From assembly GCF_037949285.1 (NCBI RefSeq), contig NZ_CP149926.1, forward strand, positions 1,281,501-1,345,500: DNA of 64,000 bases, in the 5' to 3' direction. The notes under the pieces are model-generated. The model saw nothing but the letters and a program-made list of their open reading frames with translations, searched no databases and was not told the DNA's origin. Shown here piece by piece: positions 1 to 6,831 of the stretch. Numbering within the stretch: the stretch's first letter is position 1; every line of letters begins with the position of its first letter. The position numbers and the translations under genes are program-made. The stretch is from Thioclava sp. GXIMD4216. GTDB lineage: Bacteria > Pseudomonadota > Alphaproteobacteria > Rhodobacterales > Rhodobacteraceae.

Positions 1-490
1 AGGGTTTCATCGCGCGCATGCGGTCAAAGACCGGCTTGTAACGGGCAGCCGCCGCATCTGCGAATTGCGCCTTATAGGTGTCATCCTCGATGCGGTTGAA
101 TTCGAGGCTGAAGAACACCAGAGGCGTCGTGAAAGCGGTAATCTTGTCTTGCGCATCCGACATCATCTTGGCGCGCTCGGGGTCGACGGTGTTCTGGTAA
201 TAGCGCAGACCGACGTAGGACATGATGCGGCCCGCCGTGGTCTCTATTTCCTCATAGCGGCGGATGCATTCGGCCATTTCCGCGCCCGAAAGCGTGGCCA
301 GCTTGCCTTCGTAATCGGCGGCAAAGCTTGCACAATCCTTTTCGACCTTGGCCATATCGGCGGCATATTCGGGGCTGTCGGGCGCCGGATAGAGGTCGCT
401 CAGGTCCCATTCGGGCAGGGCGCCGAACTTGCCGGTGCCTGCGGTTGCGTTTGCATCCATGACGGGGGTTTTGAGATGAAGCGTCATCAT
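1..490 (-). CDS. pepF: Oligoendopeptidase F, N-terminal part (cut by window edge)
   Basis: Reading the minus strand from position 490 gives an open frame of about 163 codons that runs off the window. The protein begins MMTLHLKTPVMDANATAG and continues with PEWDLSDLYPAPDSPEY, then a helical stretch with YVGLRYYQNTVDPERAKMM, the pattern of the N-terminal half of M3-family oligoendopeptidase F. This zinc peptidase cleaves short peptides in the cytosol. The HEXXH zinc site lies beyond the window, so catalytic integrity cannot be judged. An AGAGGA ribosome-binding site sits 1 nt before the first ATG (490) and 4 nt before a second ATG (487), so 487 is an equally good start. Confidence 0.85.
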   Translation of the reverse strand, partial: MMTLHLKTPVMDANATAGTGKFGALPEWDLSDLYPAPDSPEYAADMAKVEKDCASFAADYEGKLATLSGAEMAECIRRYEEIETTAGRIMSYVGLRYYQNTVDPERAKMMSDAQDKITAFTTPLVFFSLEFNRIEDDTYKAQFADAAAARYKPVFDRMRAMKP

Positions 491-896
491 ATCCTCTTTG
501 CCGTATCTCCCAAGAGATAGGATGCATGGCGGGCGAGGGGAAGGGGGCTGCGGTTTTGCAGGGCCGCGCCCTGCCGGTTTTTTGCGGGGTTTGATCAATT
601 TGCCAAGCCCGAGCGATTTTTGTCAGGGAATTCTTGCCATTCGGCAAAACCGGACAAATTATTATCGTCATAATGATCAAAAAAAGCGTCCGGTCATCGG
701 GCGGGCTCGGGGAGAAGAAGATGCGGGTTCAGCAAAGGATGCGCCCATTTGCAGGGATAGTTTGCCTAAAAAATAATCCTGCGACTAAATTTCATACGTT
801 TTTTGCGGGTTCGATACCATGCAGGGCGCGGGTCAGCTTCCGTTCGCGAAATGCCTTGCCTAGGCTTTCCTTAAGTGGCGAAGGAGTCGAGGCACA
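491..896. other. Intergenic region between pepF and the ATP-grasp operon
   Basis: This 406-base gap separates two divergent genes and should hold both promoters. I see no convincing gene. It contains a GC-rich inverted repeat at 558-574 (arms GCAGGGC and GCCCTGC) followed on the plus strand by CCGGTTTTTT, and a small palindrome, TTGCC-N4-GGCAA, at 634-647. The short open frames on both strands lack ribosome-binding sites and recognisable protein features. Confidence 0.6.
558..584 (+). terminator. Terminator-like hairpin
   Basis: Seven-base arms GCAGGGC (558-564) and GCCCTGC (568-574) close a three-base loop, and CCGGTTTTTT follows. The form is that of an intrinsic terminator on the plus strand, but no plus-strand gene ends just before it. 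It may block transcription reading out from the pepF region, or end a short leader or antisense RNA. Confidence 0.4.
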
Positions 897-2309
897 ATGA
901 CCCAGCATTTCAACGAGATGTATGATGGTGGCCGGGTGCGGGAGCCCTATGCGCGGCTGGAGGGCTGGACCAATGCCATGCCCGCCGAATTGCGCCAGAT
1001 GAAACAGGCAGAGGCCGAGCAGCTGTTCCGTCGTATCGGCATTACCTTTGCCGTTTATGGCGAAGGGGGTGACCCTGACAGGCTGATCCCCTTTGACATG
1101 TTCCCCCGCGTGTTCACCCAGAAGGAATGGCGCAAGCTGGAAGCGGGGATCAAGCAGCGGGCGCGGGCGCTGAATGCCTTCCTAAAGGATGTCTATACCA
1201 AGGCGGAGATCGTGCAGGCCGGCAAGATCCCTGCAAAGCTGGTCTACCAGAACGAGGCGTTCGAGCGGGCTGTAATGGGGTTTGTGCCTGCGATGGGCAT
1301 CTACAGCCATATCGTGGGCATCGATCTGGTGCGCACGGGGCCGGAGGATTTCTTCGTGCTGGAGGATAACTGCCGCACGCCCTCGGGTGTCAGCTATATG
1401 CTGGAGAACCGCGAGATCATGATGCGGATGTTCCCCAAGCTGTTCCATGAAAACCGGATCGAGCCGGTGGATGGCTATGCCGAGGCGCTGCGCCGGACGC
1501 TGGCCTCGGTCGCGCCTGCCAAATGCGACAAGGACCCGACGATTGCGATCCTGACGCCGGGCCATTTCAACTCGGCCTATTACGAACACAGCTTCCTTGC
1601 CGATCTGATGGGGGTCGAACTGGTCGAAGGGCCGGATCTCTTCTGCGAGGGCGGTTTTGTCTGGATGCGCACGACGGAAGGCCCGAAGAAGGTCGATGTG
1701 ATCTATCGCCGGATCGATGACGCCTTCCTCGACCCGCTGTGTTTCCGCCCCGATTCCATGCTGGGCGTGCCGGGGCTGATGGATTGCTACCGCTCGGGCG
1801 GGGTCAGTATCTGTTCTGCGCCCGGTGCGGGTGTGGCCGATGACAAGGCCGTCTACACTTTCGTCCCCGAGATGATCCGCTTCTATCTGGGCGAAGAGCC
1901 GATCTTGCAGAACGTGCCTACTTGGCAATGCGCCAAGCCCGATGATCTGAAATATGTGCTGGCGAACCTGCCGGAGCTGGTGGTGAAGGAAGTGCATGGC
2001 TCGGGGGGCTATGGCATGCTGGTCGGCCCCAAATCGACCAAAGAGCAGATCGAGGCCTTCCGCCGCAAGATCGAGGATGATCCCGATAATTACATCGCCC
2101 AGCCGACGCTGGCGCTGTCGACCACGCCGACCTTCGTCAACGAGGGGGTGGCCCCGCGCCATGTGGATCTGCGGCCCTATTGTCTGGTGGGCGAGAAAAT
2201 CGAACTTGTGCCCGGCGGTCTGACGCGGGTTGCGTTGACCGAAGGATCCCTGGTGGTGAATTCCTCGCAGGGCGGGGGCGTTAAAGATACTTGGGTTCTG
2301 GCGGAATGA
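897..2309 (+). CDS. Circularly permuted ATP-grasp family protein (DUF404/DUF407 type)
   Basis: The 470-residue protein matches the circularly permuted ATP-grasp proteins that head the alpha-E/transglutaminase gene sets. Visible features include the N-terminal block with LIPFDMFPRVFTQKEW, the central DNCRTPSGVSYMLENRE, the glycine-rich VHGSGGYGMLVGP near residue 365 and the C-terminal DLRPYCLVGEKIELVPGGLTR. The fold joins a carboxylate to an amine with ATP, so a peptide or amide ligase role is predicted; no substrate is known. GAGG lies 4 nt before the ATG. It is the first gene of a four-gene plus-strand operon ending at 4911. Confidence 0.88.
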   Translation: MTQHFNEMYDGGRVREPYARLEGWTNAMPAELRQMKQAEAEQLFRRIGITFAVYGEGGDPDRLIPFDMFPRVFTQKEWRKLEAGIKQRARALNAFLKDVYTKAEIVQAGKIPAKLVYQNEAFERAVMGFVPAMGIYSHIVGIDLVRTGPEDFFVLEDNCRTPSGVSYMLENREIMMRMFPKLFHENRIEPVDGYAEALRRTLASVAPAKCDKDPTIAILTPGHFNSAYYEHSFLADLMGVELVEGPDLFCEGGFVWMRTTEGPKKVDVIYRRIDDAFLDPLCFRPDSMLGVPGLMDCYRSGGVSICSAPGAGVADDKAVYTFVPEMIRFYLGEEPILQNVPTWQCAKPDDLKYVLANLPELVVKEVHGSGGYGMLVGPKSTKEQIEAFRRKIEDDPDNYIAQPTLALSTTPTFVNEGVAPRHVDLRPYCLVGEKIELVPGGLTRVALTEGSLVVNSSQGGGVKDTWVLAE

Positions 2310-2376
2310 GGGGGGAAAGGCCATGCCGAGAGACAGCTATACTGGAAATGCCACCCGTTTCGAGAGGAGAGGTGGC

Positions 2377-3333
2377 ATGCTAAGTCGTACCGCTGAAAAC
2401 CTGTTCTGGATCGCGCGCTATATCGAACGCGCCGAGACTATGGCGCGGCTGCTTGAGGTCGGCGCGCGGATCACCATGATCCCGCAGGCGCATGGCGATG
2501 GCTATCGCAGCGAGTGGGAGAGCCTGTTGCAGGCGTCGGGCACGGCCAAGGGCTTCGATGCCAAATATGGCGACCCCGTGCAGCGCAATATCGAAAGCTA
2601 TCTGTTCTTTGACCGCGACAACCCGTCTTCGGTGATTTCCTGCATCGAGCGGGCGCGGGAAAACGCGCGTATCGTCAGAACCGCAATCTCCGGCCAGCTC
2701 TGGGATGTGCTGAACATGGCCTTTCAGGAGCTGCGCCAGCTTGAACGCCGTCCGCGTTCCGAACTGGAGCTGACCGATCTGACCGAATGGGTCTCGCGGC
2801 AGGCGACGATGGTGCGTGGCGCCATCGATTCCACGCTTTTGCATAATGACGGCTATCATTTCCTCAATATCGGCTTCGCGCTGGAACGGGCCGATAATAC
2901 GGCGCGGCTGCTGGATGTGAAATATTATGTGCTGCTGCCCTCGCTGGATTTCGTGGGGTCCGAGCTGGACAGCTATCAGTGGCATACGCTGCTGCGCACG
3001 CTGCAATCGCATCGGGCCTTCCACTTTGCCTATGGGGGCGAGCTTTCGGCCCGTAAAATCGCGCATTTCCTGATTCTCAATCCGCAAAGCCCGCGGTCGC
3101 TGATCACGGCGACCGAGAAAGTCACCTATCATCTGGAATGCCTTGCCCGCGATTACCGCAAATCCGGCCTGCCGCAGATGCGGGCGCGCGCGCTTCTGGG
3201 CGAGTTGCAGAAGGCCACCGTCGAGGAGGTGTTCGACGAGGGGCTGCATGAATTTCTGACGCGGTTCATCGGGGAGGTCTCGGGCCTGACCTCGACCGTG
3301 TTCGAAACCTATCTTTCGGGCGAGGCGCGATGA
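2377..3333 (+). CDS. Alpha-E domain protein (DUF403)
   Basis: This 318-residue, almost fully helical protein starts MLSRTAENLFWIARYIERAE, the hallmark of the alpha-E family. The start at 2377 is preferred to an upstream ATG at 2323 because the strong GAGGAGAGG ribosome-binding site ends 5 nt before it and family members begin with MLSRTA. Alpha-E proteins are nearly always encoded beside circularly permuted ATP-grasp proteins and are thought to act with them in making or modifying a peptide; their biochemistry is unproven. The stop overlaps the next start (ATGA at 3330). Confidence 0.88.
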   Translation: MLSRTAENLFWIARYIERAETMARLLEVGARITMIPQAHGDGYRSEWESLLQASGTAKGFDAKYGDPVQRNIESYLFFDRDNPSSVISCIERARENARIVRTAISGQLWDVLNMAFQELRQLERRPRSELELTDLTEWVSRQATMVRGAIDSTLLHNDGYHFLNIGFALERADNTARLLDVKYYVLLPSLDFVGSELDSYQWHTLLRTLQSHRAFHFAYGGELSARKIAHFLILNPQSPRSLITATEKVTYHLECLARDYRKSGLPQMRARALLGELQKATVEEVFDEGLHEFLTRFIGEVSGLTSTVFETYLSGEAR

Positions 3334-4142
3334 TACTGACGGTCGAACATGTGACGGTATACGACTATGACGCGCCGATGCGCAGCTCGGTGCAATCGCT
3401 CAGGCTTTTTGCCTCGCGCCATGACGGGCAGCGGGTGATTGACTGGGATGTCTCGGTGCAGGGCGGCATCTTGGGCGGTGCGTTCCGCGACGGCGCGGGC
3501 GACCGCATCGAGGGCTGGTCGGTGCGCGGGCCGATGGAACAGCTGCGCATTTCGGTGCGCGGGCGGGTCGAAACGAATGATACCGCCGGTATCCTGCGCG
3601 GCCATCGCGAAACGATCAACCCTCTGGCCTATCTGCGCGAGACCACGCTGACCCATGATGATGGCACCTTGTCGAGCCTCGCCCTGCGCGGTGTGAAAGG
3701 GGAGGAAGATCCGTTGGAGCAGGCGCATCGGCTCTGTGTACTGACCGCCGATGAGGTGGAATATCAGGCCGGAGCAACCGAGACCCGCACCACCGCAGCC
3801 GAGGCGCTGGCCCATAAGAAGGGCGTCTGTCAGGATCAGGCCCATGTGCTGATCACTATGGCACGTTCGATGGGGATTCCCGCCCGCTATGTCACCGGCT
3901 ATCTTTTTGGCGAGGGAGACACCGCGCGCGAGGAAGCCAGCCACGCCTGGGCCGAGCTTTATGTGCGCAATTACGGTTGGGTCGGGTTCGATCCGGCAAA
4001 CCGGTGCTGTCCCGATGCGCGCTATATCCGTATCGGGTCGGGCCTTGATGCGCAGGATGCCGCGCCCATTCGCGGCATTGCACAGGGGCTTGGCGAAGAG
4101 CGCATGAATGTTTCCGTTGCTCTGGAAAGCGTGCAGCAATAA
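3330..4142 (+). CDS. Transglutaminase-like cysteine protease family protein
   Basis: The 270-residue protein has an N-terminal beta-rich domain typical of bacterial transglutaminase-like proteins and a papain-like core. The catalytic triad is visible: Cys167 in KKGVCQDQAHV, His205 in ASHAWAELYV and Asp221 in FDPANRCC. Members may act as peptidases or amide-transfer enzymes. The gene overlaps the alpha-E gene by four bases and is followed 43 bases later by the Anbu gene. In this setting it probably cuts or transfers the product of the ATP-grasp ligase, which is inference. Confidence 0.9.
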   Translation: MILTVEHVTVYDYDAPMRSSVQSLRLFASRHDGQRVIDWDVSVQGGILGGAFRDGAGDRIEGWSVRGPMEQLRISVRGRVETNDTAGILRGHRETINPLAYLRETTLTHDDGTLSSLALRGVKGEEDPLEQAHRLCVLTADEVEYQAGATETRTTAAEALAHKKGVCQDQAHVLITMARSMGIPARYVTGYLFGEGDTAREEASHAWAELYVRNYGWVGFDPANRCCPDARYIRIGSGLDAQDAAPIRGIAQGLGEERMNVSVALESVQQ

Positions 4143-4185
4143 ATCGGCGCTGTAATGAGTGCTGACGAATCGCCCGGGGATCATC

Positions 4186-4911
4186 ATGACCTATTGTGTC
4201 GGACTGCTGCTGGATGCCGGAATGGTGCTATTGTCCGATACGCGGACCAATGCCGGACTGGATAATATCTCGACCTACAAGAAGATGTTCACCTTCGAAC
4301 GTCCGGGGGAGCGGGTGATCACCGTGATGACGGCGGGGTCGCTGTCGGTCACGCAGACCACCATCGCGCAGTTGCGCGAGGCGATCGATGATCCCGAAGC
4401 GACGGCGGACCAGTCGATCATGCTGGCTCCCACGATGCTGAAAGTGGCCGAGATCATCGGTGCGACGCTGGCGCGGGTGCGCAGTTCGATCAATGCCAAA
4501 ATGGAGATGTCGCAAGTCTCGACCTCGGCCTCGATGATTGTGGCGGGGCAGCGTCAGGATGGTGCGATGCGGATGTTCCTTGTCTATCCCGAGGGCAATT
4601 TCATCGAGGCCACCGAAGACACGCCCTTCCTGCAGATCGGCGAGCATAAATATGGCAAGCCGATCCTTGACCGCGTCGTGCGCATGTCGACCTCGCTTGA
4701 CGATGCCAAAAAGGCCGTGCTGCTGTCGATGGATTCCACCCTGCGGTCCAATCTGTCTGTGGGGATGCCGCTGGATCTGGCCGTTATCCGCAAAGGTGCG
4801 CTATGCCTGGGCGAGACCACGCGGATCGAGGCGCAGGACCCGCAATTCATGGCGATGTCGCAGGCATGGTCGGATGTGCTGCGCGACGGGTTCTCCGAGA
4901 TCCAGATCTGA
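4186..4911 (+). CDS. Proteasome-type protease, Anbu family
   Basis: The 241-residue protein begins MTYCVGLLLDAGMVLLSDTRTNAG, the Anbu (ancestral beta subunit) signature. Removal of Met would expose Thr1 as nucleophile; Asp17 follows in SDTRTNAG and a lysine pair in STYKKM sits where the catalytic Lys is expected. An upstream ATG at 4159 exists, but 4186 has GGGGA 5 nt before it and puts Thr at position 1. Anbu proteins form open ring or helical assemblies related to HslV, and peptidase activity has been hard to show. The neighbouring ligase, alpha-E and transglutaminase genes are its usual partners. Confidence 0.92.
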   Translation: MTYCVGLLLDAGMVLLSDTRTNAGLDNISTYKKMFTFERPGERVITVMTAGSLSVTQTTIAQLREAIDDPEATADQSIMLAPTMLKVAEIIGATLARVRSSINAKMEMSQVSTSASMIVAGQRQDGAMRMFLVYPEGNFIEATEDTPFLQIGEHKYGKPILDRVVRMSTSLDDAKKAVLLSMDSTLRSNLSVGMPLDLAVIRKGALCLGETTRIEAQDPQFMAMSQAWSDVLRDGFSEIQI

Positions 4912-4914
4912 GGG

Positions 4915-5853
4915 TCAGAGCGCCTTTTCGAAAGCGGCGACGCACCCGTCAAAAAACTGTTTGCGTCGTGCGGCGCTGTCCATCATGACCTCGTGCTCTG
5001 CCCCGTCGATCCAGTCCAGAACGCCGCGGCGCCAGCCGCGCATGCGGTAATCGACCGCCGCGACATCGATGATGCGCTCGTCGGTGCCCACCGAGCAGTA
5101 GCAATGCATATCGGGGGCAGGGCGCATCGCCAGACGGTCGCATTCCAGTACGCTCTCGGCGGCCCAGCCCAATGTCGGCCCGCCAAGAGCCAGCTTGGGC
5201 ACGCGGGTGACGTGATCGACAAGAAACGCCCACATCTCGCGGTCTTTGGTCAGCAGGTTATCCTCGAAACGGGTCTTGAGCACATAGCATTCCGGCCCCA
5301 TGCCGGGCGGGAAAAGGCCGGTAAGGCGCATCTGCCGGATCAGCTTGGCAAGCGGTTTGCGGATCAGATGCAGGGGCGGGGGCAGTTTGAGGCCGAACAT
5401 CGGGGCGGAAAAGGCACAGGCCGCAAAAGGGCTGCCATCCATGATCCGGCGCAGCGCGATGGCACCGCCCATCGAATGGCCGACCACAAACCAGGGGCGC
5501 GGCAAGCCGAGCAGGGCTGCGTTCTCGATCACTTCGTCAAGGTCGCTCTGGAAGGCGTCGAAATGGCTGACATGCCCTTTCATCCGGTCTTCCAACGCAC
5601 GGTCGGCCAGCCCCTGCCCACGCCAGTCTATCGCCAGCGTGGCAAAGCCGCGGGCGGCAAAATCGGCGGCGGCAGGGCCATATTTCTCGACATATTCGGT
5701 GCGGCCCGGCAGAAGGAATACGGTGCCACGGGCGCTGGGCGGTGCTGGCCAGATACCCATGCGGATGCGCACCCCGTCTGCCGTGCGCAGCCAGAACGCC
5801 TGACCGCCATCGGGTCCGCGCGCCATGTCGGCATAAAAGGGGGCGGGGGTCAT
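4915..5853 (-). CDS. Alpha/beta hydrolase, lysophospholipase/monoacylglycerol lipase-like
   Basis: This 312-residue hydrolase resembles the PldB/monoacylglycerol lipase group. The nucleophile is Ser127 in GHSMGG. The oxyanion-side segment FLLPGRTEYVEKYGP is typical, and the late AEHEVMMD supplies the probable catalytic His. It likely cleaves lipid esters in the cytosol; the substrate is not known. Its start overlaps the stop of the SCP2-like gene by four bases, so the two are cotranscribed, which fits a lipid-related role. It converges with the Anbu gene, with three bases between stops. Confidence 0.85.
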   Translation of the reverse strand: MTPAPFYADMARGPDGGQAFWLRTADGVRIRMGIWPAPPSARGTVFLLPGRTEYVEKYGPAAADFAARGFATLAIDWRGQGLADRALEDRMKGHVSHFDAFQSDLDEVIENAALLGLPRPWFVVGHSMGGAIALRRIMDGSPFAACAFSAPMFGLKLPPPLHLIRKPLAKLIRQMRLTGLFPPGMGPECYVLKTRFEDNLLTKDREMWAFLVDHVTRVPKLALGGPTLGWAAESVLECDRLAMRPAPDMHCYCSVGTDERIIDVAAVDYRMRGWRRGVLDWIDGAEHEVMMDSAARRKQFFDGCVAAFEKAL

Positions 5854-6146
5854 TTGGCCAGCGCCTGCCCCAACTGCATGGCCAGCCCCATCGGGCCGTC
5901 CAGTTTCAACTTGCCGGTCATATAGGCGCTCATCGGATTGACGGTGCCCCCCAGCATGCCCTCGAAGGTCTCGCGCGAGGCACTGAGCGTGACATCGGCG
6001 GGGGTTTCGGCGTCGCCTGCGCGCACGCCTTGCGGGTCCGCGATGATGGCGCCTTCGTCATGGATCACGAATTTCGCGACTTGCGGAAACCCTTCGGGCA
6101 GGCGTTTTTCGAGGGCTTCGACGGCGGCGGCGATAACTTTGCTCAT
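5850..6146 (-). CDS. SCP2 sterol-binding domain protein
   Basis: A 98-residue stand-alone SCP2-like domain. ADVTLSASRETFEGMLGGTVNPMSAYMTGKLKLDGPMGLAMQLG is the usual pattern of the lipid-binding core. Such small proteins bind hydrophobic ligands (acyl chains, ubiquinone precursors or similar). It is the first gene of a two-gene unit with the alpha/beta hydrolase, which it overlaps by ATGA. Only 64 bases separate it from the divergent TPR gene, so the two promoters must be close or overlap. Confidence 0.85.
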   Translation of the reverse strand: MSKVIAAAVEALEKRLPEGFPQVAKFVIHDEGAIIADPQGVRAGDAETPADVTLSASRETFEGMLGGTVNPMSAYMTGKLKLDGPMGLAMQLGQALAK

Positions 6147-6210
6147 GGGGTGCTCCGAAAAGTGATATCAGGGGGCTCGATTTCGAACTCGTTTCAGGTA
6201 CTCTTTCACC

Positions 6211-6807
6211 ATGAGCACGATCCAATGGACAGACAAATTTTTCGTTTCTTTTCGGCGGCTATGTGCCGTTTGTCTGTGTATGAGCCTGTGTTTACCAAAG
6301 GCATGGGCGGAGTCTGCGGCCACGCATGCCGATTCGGGGGTGGATAGTGCCTTCAGCGAGCTGGCCGATCCCGACAATGCGGCATGGGCGCGGGCGCAAT
6401 CGGATATCGAAAGGGCATGGTCGCGTTCGGGGTCTGCAGCGATGGATCTTTTGCTCAAGCGTGGGGAGGATGCGCTGGATGCAGGCGATAGCGAGGCCGC
6501 CATCGAGCATCTGACGGCGCTTGTCGATCATGATCCCGACTTTGCGGCGGGGTGGAATGCGCGGGCGCAGGCCTATTATTCGGCAGGGCTTTATGGCCCC
6601 GCGATTGCAGATCTGGCGCAGACCCTGCGTCTGGAGCCGCGCCATTGGGTGGCGTTGGCAGGCATCGGAACGATCCTCGAGGAAACCGGAGACAATAAGC
6701 GCGCGCTGAAAGCCTATCAGGCGTCTTTCGGCTTGAATCCGCATCAGGAGGATGTGAAAGACGCGATTGACCGGCTTGAAAAGGAGCTTGGTGGCAAGGC
6801 GCTCTAG
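6211..6807 (+). CDS. Exported tetratricopeptide repeat protein
   Basis: The 198-residue protein has a signal-peptide-like N-terminus (basic residues, then LCAVCLCMSLCLPKAWA) with a likely cut after AWA, giving a periplasmic product. From about residue 78 it carries TPR-type repeats, e.g. GEDALDAGDSEAAIEHLTALVDHDPDFAAGW followed by AYYSAGLYGPAIADLAQTLRLEPRH and a third unit ending FGLNPHQE. TPRs bind proteins; the partner is unknown. It lies 24 bases upstream of the helicase gene and may share its transcript. Confidence 0.85.
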   Translation: MSTIQWTDKFFVSFRRLCAVCLCMSLCLPKAWAESAATHADSGVDSAFSELADPDNAAWARAQSDIERAWSRSGSAAMDLLLKRGEDALDAGDSEAAIEHLTALVDHDPDFAAGWNARAQAYYSAGLYGPAIADLAQTLRLEPRHWVALAGIGTILEETGDNKRALKAYQASFGLNPHQEDVKDAIDRLEKELGGKAL

Positions 6808-6831
6808 CCTGCCACGGGCACGAAAGGAACC

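Noticed and set aside
4915..6146. Hydrolase plus SCP2 pair as part of the Anbu operon
   Set aside because: They lie on the opposite strand and converge with it, so they are separately transcribed.
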